Below, piece by piece: positions 49,340 through 59,921 of a stretch of 64,000 bases of DNA. Each line of letters begins with the position of its first letter. Position 1 is the stretch's first letter. Source of the stretch: Pycnopodia helianthoides (Eukaryota > Echinodermata > Asteroidea > Forcipulatida > Asteriidae); NCBI GenBank assembly GCA_032158295.1, contig CM063258.1, forward strand, positions 16,095,703 to 16,159,702, in the 5' to 3' direction. The notes under the pieces were generated by a model, which saw only the letters and a program-made list of their open reading frames with translations, was not told the origin of the DNA and ran no database searches. The position numbers and the translations under genes were made by a program.

Positions 49340-50210
49340 TCTAGAAACTATAAAGGGATCTAACATTTTGGGCCTCCGTAACGCTATACGTTTTCAAAAT
49401 GGTCGTTGATAGGTGAACATTTTATGGTCGTTAGCCAGCAATAACTTCAGTTTCATTTGTACTACACAACTAAAACTTACCCATCACACTAAATATACAT
49501 TCACGATGCTAGTGAGGCCTTTTTGTCGAGTTACATGCAAAAACTTCTTCAAAAAATGAAATTTACCACGCAATACTCGCGGTTGTTTTGCTCTTCATCG
49601 CGGCACTCACGCGGCGTTCAAAAATTGCGCAAAAAATTAAGAATGCGCGGTGTACGCAGAGCCTAAAGACAGCGCGTTGTATGCCGGGCGCAAGGCTGCG
49701 CATACACCGCGCAGTCTTACTTTTTGCGCAATTCATAAAGACAACAAAGTTATGCTTACCAGAATAAGGTTACCAGCCAGAATATCATGTCACATGCACC
49801 ATTTCTGACTGGTAATACTAATATCCAGCTATAATTTTTGCTGAGCAAAATATTGTGTGCTTAAGCATGTTTAAGCAGCTCTATGAAATTGATCTTCAAA
49901 AAGCAAAAGGGCATGTTGTATTTGTAGCACTCTTCTCTTTTAGTCTTGGCATGGAGGTAGCTACCTCCACGGTCTTGGCCACACTTTTAAAGAAATTTAA
50001 TTATACATACTTATTCAGAAAAAAAATTGTTAAAGTAAATTTCTGCCTCTGCTATTTCCGTAATCATTTTCTGCACACCGAAAAAGCAAGTCGGCGTATC
50101 GTGACCGTGCGGTTCTTAAGTTTGCGCTTGGTGCCGAAGACACCAGATATTTCTCCAAATTATGCGAATGGCAATCCCATTTCAACACTTTAGACAAGAA
50201 AATTCACAAC
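49340..50210. repeat. Dispersed GC-rich repeat, copy b
   Basis: This copy shares 'gctatacgttttcaaaatgg', 'atacattcacgatgct' and 'ccacgcaatactcgc' with 23150-24010 and carries the same CpG-rich 'gcgcggtgtacgcagagcct' motif. The distal part matches in inverted orientation. A truncated family 4 MITE (49743-49892) lies inside it. Confidence 0.55.
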
Positions 50211-50621
50211 TCACCTTTGCATTGTTTCAACAGTTTTTCCTCAGAACTCCAGTAAAAACATGAATTTTTTGGAGCAAAAGCCACAAGGATTTTTGTCCAC
50301 GTCATCCACTTTTTCTTTAACGCATCAGCCGCCGGCGGGCAGCTGGACGTACGACGTATGGCCCTTTGCGCGCGCCCGGGCCTCAAGGTCTTGCTTCCCG
50401 GTCTTATTTGCATAACAAAGCCCGAACCTTCTCATTGGCTAACTTTTAAACTATATTTAGAAATAAAATTGGCTCGTATCTAAGGGGATGAGCAGGGGAT
50501 GAGACTATTACTTTAATAGGGGATGATCAGCGATGCTTACGCACATGGGATGCACTTGTTTAATCATTGAACCAATGGTTATTCAGCGGGATTTGATTGG
50601 TTAACTTTTCAGGAGAGAACA

Positions 50622-50683
50622 ATGATGTCCCTTGAAGAGAATGGAATATACGATGAAAGAGCGACCATAGTTTTTGCCTGGAG
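50622..50683 (+). CDS. Candidate first coding exon
   Basis: An ATG at 50622, preceded within 300 bases by a CpG-rich segment (50330-50400), opens MMSLEENGIYDERATIVFAW and ends at a donor 'gtaagg'. The codon is split AG|G. The layout is that of a promoter and a first exon. A divergent minus-strand frame ends at a 'gtgagt' donor near 50211, so the CpG segment might serve both directions. No second exon in phase was found before the DNase II-like gene. The family is not recognised. Confidence 0.3.
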
Positions 50684-51024
50684 GTAAGGAGAATTTAGAA
50701 GTTGATCAATACTACCCATCCGATAATTAACACATCTTATGTGCAACTAAGAAGTAGGGAATACTGTTTTTGTGAAGGGGTAGTGAGAAATTAAAAGTTG
50801 ATCAACTGAATTGTATATGAAATGGTAGTGATTCAAAGCTGTACTTTGGGGTTCATATTTTGGCTTACATTTTGTCTATATAAGTCCTTCTTGAATTTTT
50901 ATAGATTCTAGGAGTGAGATGTTTTCTTTAAACTTTTCAACAAAGTTCTTTTTATATTCTTTCCAATCGTATTCTAAAAATATAATTATAAAACATTCCA
51001 AGAAATGTTTAAAACGGAACTTAG

Positions 51025-51424
51025 TTCAAGGAACATTACAGAATTGGTAAGAAAAAAACTTGTAAAATATACTTTTTGATCACAGATTTACATAAAACTT
51101 ACACGGTCTAATGTCTGATGATGATAGTAGAAAACATCCCTTGAAATATTAACTGTCTGAAACGCCATATTTGATGAGAAATGAATAAACTAACTTTCCG
51201 ATTGGAGTTTATCGCTCATAGTGAGCGTTTACTCATTTTTTGAATCTATATGATTTCATGCAAAATGTGTAATCGGTTTTTCACTTTTTTTTCTCGTGAC
51301 CCAGATTGCCGATCGATCTCAAACTTCTAAAGGTTTGCCAGTTTATGTATGGTGGATTACATAAAGTGCTTACACTGCCAGCAACTGTTTTGTTAGAAAA
51401 AACAATTCTGTAATGTTCCTTTAA
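51025..51424 (+). mobile_element. TTAA-type MITE, family 2 copy d
   Basis: The left border is TTCA (a mutated TTAA) and the right border is TTAA. The termini are 'aggaacattacagaattggt' and 'aattctgtaatgttcct'. The family landmarks are present, with small insertions ('gctcatagtgagcg'). Confidence 0.88.
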
Positions 51425-51682
51425 TTTTTACAGTGGTGTGTTGTTTGTGTACAAATATTGCGTATGCCTATGGGCGGCTGAGGATGGGATAGTTCTTTGA
51501 ATCTTTGGACATGTCCCTTAGTTCCGTAGACCTAACAGCCGTCCGATCTACGACCACTCTAGTCAATTTTCTTTTTTTCAACCCCAAACTATTTAAAATT
51601 TATCCAGTCAGTTTCCCTTGTGGTTCATTATTTGACATTTGAAATTAAAAAAAGTCGCATCCCATTATAAAGGTGATCCCTG

Positions 51683-51773
51683 GCTACACGGCAGTTAACG
51701 GTTACATGGCTTCCGAAGCGCCCGGTACGTTAATCCGGAGGTCGTTGGTTCAAATCCCGCTCTAGCCAATTTT
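51683..51773 (+). mobile_element. tRNA-like SINE head
   Basis: The 5' 'ggctaca' can pair with 'tctagcc' at the 3' side. A B-box-like 'ggttcaaatcccg' is present, with an A-box-like region near the start. The anticodon arm does not fold well, so this is a tRNA-derived retroposon head and not a tRNA gene. The preceding 'cagtcagtttcccttgtg' block recurs near 61975. Confidence 0.45.
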
Positions 51774-52139
51774 TCTTTGTTCAACCCCAATCTAATATGA
51801 ATAATACATGACTTTATACCTCATTACCATAACTTGGCCACACCTTCTAAAACACAATATCCAGGACGTTACCATCAGTCGTTAGCCGCACCGACGAATT
51901 CAAGAATGAAAAGCGCGCCCTCTGTCGGGTTATCACGCTATGTTACGGAGAATAAAGTCGTGACGCATTGATGCCTCATGTTACGAGTAAAAGATATAAT
52001 AGTGACGTCTTGGAGCAAGACTAAAGTCGTGTTGGTTCTTATGCATCAATATTATGCAATCTGTCATGAGAGCTAGGTGAGCGAAACTAGATCATTCGCA
52101 TGTGACCGACCATATCTTATTTACCTTCATTCCCTCCGT

Positions 52140-52231
52140 GAACCGACAGACAAATACGCAGCTTCTTTCTTTCATTTTCCTTTCTGACTCTAGTCTAAAC
52201 TGAAGTACGTTATACGTTGGTCAGAACCCCG
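52140..52231 (+). other. Possible 5' UTR exon of the DNase II-like gene
   Basis: Unique sequence ends at a consensus donor 'gtaagt' (52232). The next good acceptor on this strand is at 54288, directly before the exon holding the start codon. The transcription start is not defined, and the left boundary is arbitrary. Confidence 0.35.
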
Positions 52232-53245
52232 GTAAGTACACTGTATATCTTGCATTTTTATTGTATGTAATGTAGCTGATGTAGATAGTTAAACATTCGA
52301 TTCCTCCCACCCAGTCATGCCAGTATAAGATAGATTATGATAGAAACATGTCACAATCACTTGTGTGTAGTCAGTAGAGTTGTTGGGAGAGAAGCTGCTT
52401 CTTCTTCCATTTTATAAGCAACGACTCAATTACATGATCAAAACTGTACTGTGTTGCGCAAGCATGGGTTGGCTCAAAGATGACGAGACATGAACTTGTT
52501 GAGTTGAGGAAGGCAAATGCAAATCATGATCAATTAAAATACTAATTAAATGTGTAATAATTTATATTAATAATAGAGAGGATAGATCGGCAAAGTAAAG
52601 TGCGATTTGGTTTGTCCTTTTTTGTAACGATTTTAAACAATTGGAATTTTGTAACTTTTAAGTTTTAAAACCAGCCCCTAACGAGTATGAAACTGAAATC
52701 TATTCACTGTACATTCTGCCAGTGCTACCTTTCCCTAATCGTTTGAACACGGCCTTGACCTTAGCTGCTAAAACAACCACACAAACAGCTTTTAAAAATA
52801 GACAAATGTGTCAGTCAGATGAGGAAACTAGGTTCCAGAAAGTAAGAACTATTTCCTGGTTGGGTTAAAAAAACATCACCTGACATGAAGCTGATGGACG
52901 AAGAAAATTGTTTAGAAAATAAATCTAACTAAACATGTGACCATCTGAGTAATTGCCATTTTTGCTGGTGGATTTTGACAAGGGTCTTGAAACCAGAATC
53001 TGCCTGCCACACTACTACACAGTCTACACTGGTAGGCAGTACTACTAATCTAGTCATTATTCTCTTAGGACACAAATAACCACAACAGTACACATTGAGT
53101 TGGCTTATTGGTATCAGCTTCAAGTGCTATGTTTATTCAACCATGTCACACCACATTGGTTAATTACCAATTGGGCAAAACAGTAACTATGTAATAACAA
53201 ATTTTATTTGAAAGTAACCCCCAACAGTACATGAATACCGGCCCG

Positions 53246-53385
53246 GATTACTTGGCAACCTGCCATAACATTACTTGGCAACCTGCCATAACATTACTTG
53301 GCAACCTGCCATAACATTACTTGGCAACCTGCCATAACTTACTTGGCAACCTGCCATAACATTACTTGGCAACCTGCCATAAACA
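53246..53385 (+). repeat. Minisatellite of 23 bp, six units
   Basis: Six units contain 'ttacttggcaacctgccata' with one short unit. It lies in the first (5' UTR) intron of the DNase II-like gene. The minus-strand frame across it is repeat-derived. Confidence 0.9.
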
Positions 53386-54288
53386 ATTGTGGGCAAACAC
53401 ACTTGCCCACAAACCACAGACAAGAGGGGGTTACTTCTTACATGTCGAATAGGCATCAATGCTCTATGTGATTGCACCGCTTGTACACGCAGTTGCATTA
53501 CAGTACTGCTATAGCCCGACTTGAGATAGTAGGTGCAAGCAAGAGTTATATCAACATTAAGGTAAGGGCCTGAAAGGCAAGATTATTCCATCGCTTGTAC
53601 ACGCGATTGGAATGTACAAAAATATAGGCCCATCGAAAATGAGATGTGCTACAGTGTTAAAGTTAAAAATATCCTTAACTCATTAATAATATTGATTACC
53701 ACTTAAAAGTTTATCAATTATCTGACCCCCCGCAGGCAGTGGCAGTCCACTTCCCTATCAGAAAATGCCAAACAGGCGCAGAAAAGCCTCAACTACTGGA
53801 GGAATTGATGGGGCGGAGGCGGGAAAAAAATTTTGGGTGTTGACTTGGTTGGAAGCTGAACCGAAGTGAGGTTCCCACACAAATGCAGCGTGCAGTGGGG
53901 AGTGGGGCTAGCAAGTAAAAATACAGCAAGTATTTATTATTTAACACGTTGACTGCCGCCTACGAGTATACTTGTAGAGAATGAAAGGGCTTTGTATTGT
54001 TATTTAAATACACTGGCATCACTGAGCACGCAACACATACGCTTCTGGCAGTGGTGAGGACATGGCATCCTTAGAACGTGTCTGTTCAATTTTTTGGGGG
54101 TATAGTACCTATATTGGTATGCGCGCATGCGCACCGCACTTGGCAAAGTTGAACGTCCTACGAATATATGACCGGCAGTCGATGTGTTAATTTGGTCATG
54201 TGACTCAAGAGGGTGAAAGTTGCACTTTGCTGATTTGGCTTTTCTTTGTCTAGGCCCTATAATTTGATTTTTTACAAATTTCTTTCAG

Positions 54289-54507
54289 AGTGAGCCGTTT
54301 CAAAGTTGGCGTGTCTTTTTACAAAGAAAGTTGTATTGTGACACCGGTGTTTGGTTGCTTTTTATTTGACGTTGATGACTAAAAGTCTACAGCAATGTAT
54401 AGTCTACATGGTGCAGTACTTTGGGCTGCTGTTGCCGCTGCTGTTGCTGTGATGCAGTGTGATGCTGCAGTCTCATGTCTAGATGAAGACGGCAAACCTG
54501 TTGATTG
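54289..54507 (+). CDS. DNASE2: DNase II-like gene, first coding exon
   Basis: The acceptor 'acaaatttctttcag' ends at 54288, and the ATG is at 54395 after 106 bases of leader. The first 38 residues are MYSLHGAVLWAAVAAAVAVM plus CDAAVSCLDEDGKPVDW, with the last codon split TG|G. The Ala/Val-rich start is a signal peptide. The mature N-terminus with C-x5-G-x-PVDW is that of deoxyribonuclease II, the lysosomal acid endonuclease. The exon joins in phase to 56094-56277 and then to 63633-63708. The donor is 'gtgagg'. Expression cannot be judged from the sequence. Only about the first 124 residues fall in the window; DNase II proteins are about 350-360 residues long. Confidence 0.88.
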
Positions 54508-54598
54508 GTGAGGACATTATTTCATCTTACTTTAACATTAATTTTAAGGAAAACATTTTAGTGCATTAGCTTTGACTTTATTCAGGTAACATGTGGTT

Positions 54599-54994
54599 TT
54601 AAAGGAACATTACAGAATTGGTTTTTGCTAACAAAACAGTTGCTGGTAGTGTAAGCACTTTATGTTATCCACCATATACATAAACTGACAAACCTGTAGA
54701 AGTTTGAGATCGATCGGCCATCTGGGTCACGAGAAAATAGTGAAAAACCGATTACACATTTGCATGAAATCATATGTAGGTTCAACAAATGAATAAAACG
54801 CTCACTGAGCGATAAACTCCAATCTGAAAATTAGTTTATTCATTTCTCATCAAATATGGCATTTCAGACAGAAATATTTCAAGGGATGTTTTCTACTATC
54901 ATCATCATTAGACCGTGTAAGTTTTATGTAAATCTGTGATCAAAAAGTATATTTTACAAGTTTTTTTCTTACCAATTCTGTAATGTTCCTTTAA
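54599..54994 (-). mobile_element. TTAA-type MITE, family 2 copy e
   Basis: This 396 bp copy is bounded by TTAA in the first coding intron of the DNase II-like gene, 91 bases after the donor. It has complete inverted termini and is oriented like the copy at 20799. Confidence 0.9.
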
Positions 54995-55680
54995 CTGTTG
55001 GCAAAAGTGGCTGTCCAAAGGAAACCGCATTTTCTTGGTCATGAAAACACAAAGTATGACGCGCAGAGGGTTGGAGACCTTGTATGACTTCAAAAAGTGT
55101 GTTGGTATTAAAATAATGTGCATCAATTTTGATTGAAGCAGCTATGGTTACTGCAGCTTCAGGGCTCGAATTTGTGGGGGAAATCCAAAAGACCGTAGGG
55201 CTTAGTACATGTAGCTCAAAATGTTTACGGGACCAGAATTGATTTTATCCAAAGACCAGAATCATATAGAGAAGAAACATCCTGGCACAGTTTAATTATT
55301 CGTTTAACTGTTATCATTTGAACAATTACTGAATAAGAGAAGATTTATCTCATTTGTCTTTATGAGTTTCAAGTATATTTTATAACTCATAGAATTTACG
55401 GGTATTTTATCAGACTCAAAGTCAACATTTTTTGTACATTATAATTTGTTTTCGTTCAAGATATTACACAGTGAGGTTTTATTATAAATTCATTAATTTT
55501 CAATTAAAAAACACAATACAGCTGGACTTGTCTGGTCATAACTTTACTGGCCCGACACTAAAACTAGTGGCCTCTGGCCCGCAGTCCAGTGTAAACATCA
55601 AGCGCTGTATGTTTGTGTTGAAATTTGCAGAGCCGACAAAACTTACTAGAAATCTCTTGGTAAAACTACACACCTCCTTA

Positions 55681-55948
55681 GGAAGGAACTATAAATAAAC
55701 AGTAAACTTGCGAGAACAACCATGTGTAAACTTCTTTTGTGAGAGTGTTGGCTCTGAAAAGAGCCGGTGTGGTCTCGACGTTTCGAACAGTATACTCTGT
55801 CTGCTCTTCTTCATTCTCCTGAAGACGAGCAGAGTATACTGTCCGAAACGTCAAGACCACACCGGCTCTTTTCAGAGCCAACACTCTCACAAAAGAGATT
55901 TTCACAGGGTTGTCCCCGCAAGTTTACTATTTATTTATAGTTCCTTCC
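55681..55948. mobile_element. Large hairpin (fold-back MITE) of about 268 bp
   Basis: The arms 55681-55808 and 55822-55948 are inverted copies at roughly 90% identity, with a loop of about 13 bases. They share 'gagagtgttggctctgaaaa' and 'gagccggtgtggtct'. The ends 'ggaaggaactataaataa' and its complement are perfect. It is inside a DNase II-like intron, 145 bases before the next exon. The loop side carries 'ctgaagacgagc' and 'gaaacgtc', motifs seen at retroelement ends. Confidence 0.85.
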
Positions 55949-56093
55949 TATTTTTCCACACCATGCAAAGCTTCAAACAATACTTACACACCTATTATGT
56001 TATATATCTACCTTGCCTTAGCACTATCAGTCTTCTTATGTCCTTTAATTAAAATATCATTTTCTCATTCATTCTTGTTGATTTCCTGTCTAG

Positions 56094-56277
56094 GTTTATT
56101 GTTATCAAACTTCCCCAAAACAGCGCCAGTAGCAAACCACAAGTACAAGAGGGCTATGCTTATATGTACATGGACAATCAACAGACTGATCTAGCATTAT
56201 CCAATGTTTGGTTGAATGCCACCAATCATGCCATAGCGTACACCGTACAACAGATATACAACAATAATGGCAGTCAG
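56094..56277 (+). CDS. DNASE2: DNase II-like gene, second coding exon
   Basis: Acceptor 'gatttcctgtctag' and donor 'gtaaga' bound 184 bases. The first base completes the tryptophan codon from 54507. It then reads FIVIKLPQNSASSKPQVQEG followed by YAYMYMDNQQTDL and a region ending NNNGSQ. The WF(I/V)-x-KLP motif and the G-Y-x-Y-x-D segment are DNase II hallmarks. The exon ends in phase 0, as needed by the next exon. Potential N-glycosylation occurs at NAT and NGS. The intron that follows is 7.36 kb and contains two antisense GPCR genes. Confidence 0.9.
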
Positions 56278-56510
56278 GTAAGAACTCAATTTGTATTTCT
56301 TTTCATCTACAAATCAGTATTGTTCTAAAGATGCTTTAAATATACACTTAAACTTTAATGCTTGTACTGCATAATAATTGAATATAATATTTGTAACAAA
56401 TGAAATTGTATAGCACACACAGAAAACATTTCTTCTAAATTTAGTAATTTTTTTATAAAACAAAACATCAAAGATAAGACCATACATACCACCCAATGTT
56501 CCATTTTATA

Positions 56511-56676
56511 TTAGGCCTGGAGTTACGTAGAGGCCACAAAGGCCTCTGTTGCCCTGGTCTTGGCCTTGGTGCCCCTTCAAAAGTTTCCCATAGACTTAAA
56601 GACTTTCCAATGGCAGTGCCCTTTGCAAAATATAAAGGGCCTTGCCCTTTCAAAGGTGAAGTTCCTGGCCTGTTAC
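56511..56676 (-). repeat. Dispersed repeat 1, copy b
   Basis: Inverted relative to 11571-11738, this copy contains 'ccctggtcttggccttggtg', 'ttcccatagacttaaagac' and 'caatggcagtgccctttgc'. The related half is present in the L-array units. It is non-coding. Confidence 0.7.
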
Positions 56677-56693
56677 ATTGTTATACTTTGTTT

Positions 56694-57270
56694 GGCGTGT
56701 CCTGGCCAAGCGGATAAGAACACCGGACTCAAGCTCTGGTATTTCTGATCGGCAGAGTGTGGGTTTGAGTTCGGGTCGTGACACTTGTGTCCTGAAGCAA
56801 GACACTAAAACCAAATTTTATTGCTGCGTCCGTCAGATGGGATGTGTTGTGTAATGCAAGTAAATGAATCCAGTGCACTTATTCTTAAAGAGAAGGGGTT
56901 TGCCCCGGTGTTCCTGGTTTGATTGGCTGCATATTGCGCCACGTGTGGGTTCGAGTTCGGGTCGTGACACTTGTGTCCGGAAGCAAGACACTAAAACCGA
57001 ATTTTATTGCTGCGTCCGTCAGATGGGACGTAAAGCAGTAGGTCCCTTGTGTTGTGTAATGCAAGTAAATGAATCCAGTGCACTTAAAAAGAGAAGGGGT
57101 TTGCCCCGGTGTTCCTGGTTTGATTGGCTGCATATTGCGCCATAGCACCTTGTAAACCATGGTGAGCACTCGTACTTAAAAAATATAGCTCCGCATACCT
57201 TGCAGGGAAAAAAAAACAGTTGAGCACTTTGAGATGCCCATCGGGTGCGGTAAAGCGCTAGTAATTACAT
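56694..57270 (+). mobile_element. tRNA-derived SINE with internal tandem duplication
   Basis: The head 'gtcctggccaagcggataag' is like a class II tRNA A box and is followed by a B box 'gggtttgagttcgggtc'. The body from the B box to 'gattggctgcatattgcgcc' is present twice in tandem (about 56757-56940 and 56942-57142). The end has 'gcggtaaagcgctagta'. The head matches the SINE at 8990-9352. Frames across it are chance. Confidence 0.78.
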
Positions 57271-57304
57271 CAGAATATTGAATTTTTAAGAAGTTAAAAA
57301 TAAG

Positions 57305-58303
57305 TCAGCAAAAACATTTTATTGAACTTCTTTCTGGGATTTCTGCACATTTCATGGTGATGATGCATCGGAAAACAGTCCTGAAATGTGGATGCTTAGC
57401 GGCGTAAATCAAGGGATTAACACAACTATTTCCAGTTAAGATGACCACAGCAATAGGAATAAATTGCTCCGTTTTGGGCAAAATGAGGCTGAAGCTATAA
57501 GGTACAACACACAGTAAAAATGTGCATACAACAGTGAAGAGATTTTTAGTCACTTCAGCTTGGAGTTTGTTAACTCTGTTAGGGTGCGGCTCATGATCAT
57601 CGGAGATGGTTGCTGAAGTAGACGGCTGTCTATCCAGGTGACGGACTTTCTTAGTGTGGCTGAAAATATGATAGAAGATCTTGCCGTAGCTGAAGAATAT
57701 GATAGCTAGCTGAATAGGGCAGAAGGCGGTGAAGAGAATAGTGTGAAAACCTGGCTGAGACTCTGCCTTTACCCAGCTACAAGACGAATACTTTGGCTCA
57801 AATCCAAGTTTGATATAACCTGTTGCGCACGGGATGATTACAAAACACATTGGTACCAGCCAAGTCAGCAGAATGGCAATGATGGTGCATTTCGGACTGA
57901 AGAGACGCTGATATGTCGCCCTCTTGTGATTGATCATAACGTATCTGTTAATCGCGATACACATTAGGTTGTTTATGCTGCATCCGAAGCAGGCGTAGAA
58001 CATGAACGCCGTGAGGGAACATATGATCATAGGGAGGGGAAACTCTTCTTTGCTCTCCGTCAAAATAGCCACGGCCCCAAACGGGATGAAAACACATGTG
58101 AGTAGATCAGCTATGCTAAGATTCAACACAAACATGTTTGTCGTATGGTGAAGTTTCTTGGTTAGAATCACAGCAGCTATAACCAACACGTTACCAACGA
58201 CGCCAAGAAATGAGAATGTTATGACGACAGCGGCGAGTATTTGACGTTCTGCGTAGCTCACATACACGTCATCATCAAACGAGCAGCACGTCTTGTTTTC
58301 CAT
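57305..58303 (-). CDS. Rhodopsin-family GPCR, intronless (nested in DNase II intron)
   Basis: A complete 332-residue seven-helix receptor with no introns. TM1 about 21-47 (GNVL), TM2 57-80 (LSIAD), TM3 95-117 followed by NRY at 119-121 instead of DRY, TM4 138-160, TM5 186-212, TM6 253-275 (FLLCVVPY), TM7 281-304 with NPLIY at 296-300. Cys95 and Cys175 can form the usual extracellular disulfide. NKT near the N-terminus is a glycosylation site. The NRY motif and overall pattern resemble the melatonin-receptor-like, moody/Tre1 and GPR84 group; the ligand is unknown. The start is the first in-frame ATG and gives a typical short N-terminus. It is a paralogue of the gene at 59898 in the same orientation. 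AATAAA overlaps the final codons (about 57318), so a second signal downstream is likely used. Confidence 0.92.
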   Translation of the reverse strand: MENKTCCSFDDDVYVSYAERQILAAVVITFSFLGVVGNVLVIAAVILTKKLHHTTNMFVLNLSIADLLTCVFIPFGAVAILTESKEEFPLPMIICSLTAFMFYACFGCSINNLMCIAINRYVMINHKRATYQRLFSPKCTIIAILLTWLVPMCFVIIPCATGYIKLGFEPKYSSCSWVKAESQPGFHTILFTAFCPIQLAIIFFSYGKIFYHIFSHTKKVRHLDRQPSTSATISDDHEPHPNRVNKLQAEVTKNLFTVVCTFLLCVVPYSFSLILPKTEQFIPIAVVILTGNSCVNPLIYAAKHPHFRTVFRCIITMKCAEIPERSSIKCFC

Positions 58304-59836
58304 CTCGTAGAGACGGTTGTCGATCTTTTTATTGTCTTTAAATGTTGGATTGTGTCACCAAAAATTGATAAATTGAGTCAAACATCTCTGAGTTCATGTG
58401 GTGGCTCCAAAGTCGGATTGGGTCCAGGAGAATAAATCTTGTAGTGAAACTTCTGTCTTGACTGCGTGTAGTCGGTCCAGAATCAAATACAGTCAGTTAA
58501 GATCTAATAGGTAAGACAACAATTCTCAGAGCGTATGACATCAAAGTGATGGTCTCTTCATCACAGATTCCATCTCAAATGCAAACAAACTACAGATTGC
58601 ATTAAACTATCACTGTTTTTTTTGCTTTCATTAATATTTCATTGCCGTCAGAAAATGGTGACCTCACTTGACGTATTGATCCTTAAGCTTTAAGGATTTT
58701 AAAATCAAGAATCAAATTGACTGTTAAGATGGTTTGGGAAATTTTAATTAAGTTTCATTGCCATTAGCTATTTGTTAATCACCTTTTAACTTGTTTTTAT
58801 AAACTCTATCGATCGCTAATTTGAGGGAGAAAATATTGAGCTGTTGTCAACAAAGGAATTATCCAAAGTAAGGGGTTGTTACTATCAGATAGCAGTGATC
58901 AGTATTGACTGTTATTGATCGTTATTGACTGTTATTTACTGTTGTTGTCTTGATGGGTAGAATCATTAAGAAAACACAGGTGTCAGCAGGCTTGACAGTG
59001 CCACTCTGTTCTTGTAAGGGCAAGGTAGTTTGTCTCCTCTAGCCTTGTTTACACTTGAGGTGAATTTCCTGGGAAATTCTTTGGACAATTTGGCTGACCT
59101 TTTCACACTTGAGTTGCTAACCCTGGCACCCCTCCCCCCCCCCCCGAAATAGCCATTTCACACCCCTGCCTGGGTAAAGCAAGATAACCCCAGGGCGAGT
59201 ATACTAAGTGTTCATTAAAATTCCCAGAAATTTTCTGCAGTGGCCAATTTCACAAAGAGCTAAGTTTATTGTTAGTCTTGTTATTATTATTGGTTTATTA
59301 AAAATGCAAACATGGTGACCAGAAAGCCGAATTGCGGATGCATACAGAGAATATACCTACAATCTTGAAAATTCCTAAAATAGGAAACAGGTGTTAAAAA
59401 AAACAAACACAAAACCAAAAAGGTACATAGATAAACAGACTTAGAGATTTTAAAAACTAAAAAACCCCACCAAAAACAACAACTTAATAAAAAAAAAAAC
59501 TGTGCCAGCCAGTGCCAAGAATGATCTAAACTGTGCATCAATCTTAATTGCTAAGCAATTGCTAATTGCTTAATTGCTAATTGCTTAATTGCTAAGCAAA
59601 GTGTGATGTTACAATACAAATCACTATGGTGATACTGACAACTCATCTTAAGATGAACCTTATTGCTTAGCGAAATCGAGCCCAGAGTTTTCTTTCCTTG
59701 GAATTGGCTGGGTAGTGTGAAAAATGTTTCTTTGTCTTAAGGTGTTCTCAGTAGAGTTGAGGGTCATTATGCTAATTTCTCTATGACTCTCCATTGTGAA
59801 TTAGTTCTTTCAGTTTTGTTTCATGGGTGTGCATTC
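58304..59836. other. Spacer between the two GPCR genes
   Basis: This should hold the promoter of the first GPCR and the 3' UTR of the second. No further gene is seen. The minus frame 59287-59541 is a run of hydrophobic chance codons over AT-rich sequence. Short tandem 'ttaattgctaattgc' repeats occur at 59543-59595. Confidence 0.45.
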
Positions 59837-59837
59837 C

Positions 59838-59921
59838 GGTCATTTGTTTTCATTTTGGGATATCAGAAAATTGGTTTCACATACCAGTCATTTGTTTTCA
59901 TTTCGGGATATCGGAAAATCT
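59838..59921 (-). repeat. Direct duplication at the 3' end of the second GPCR
   Basis: A 33-base block ('gtcatttgttttcattt' through 'gggatatc' and 'gaaaat') occurs twice, at 59839-59871 and 59887-59919. The second copy holds the last codons and the stop of the GPCR; the first lies in its 3' UTR. It is a small tandem duplication. Confidence 0.8.

Noticed and set aside
49855..50193. A 112-codon plus-strand protein
   Set aside because: It starts inside a truncated family 4 MITE and runs through the GC-rich dispersed repeat. No recognisable motif is present.
51683..51773. tRNA gene on the plus strand
   Set aside because: The acceptor and T arm are recognisable, but the anticodon arm does not pair. 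It is more likely a SINE head.
53246..53385. Second CRISPR-like repeat field
   Set aside because: Tandem 23 bp units without spacers.
55824..55856. Functional hammerhead ribozyme in the intronic palindrome
   Set aside because: The CTGAAGA and GAAACGTC boxes are present, but the stem between them has mismatches, an extra base sits at its foot, and stem I does not pair.
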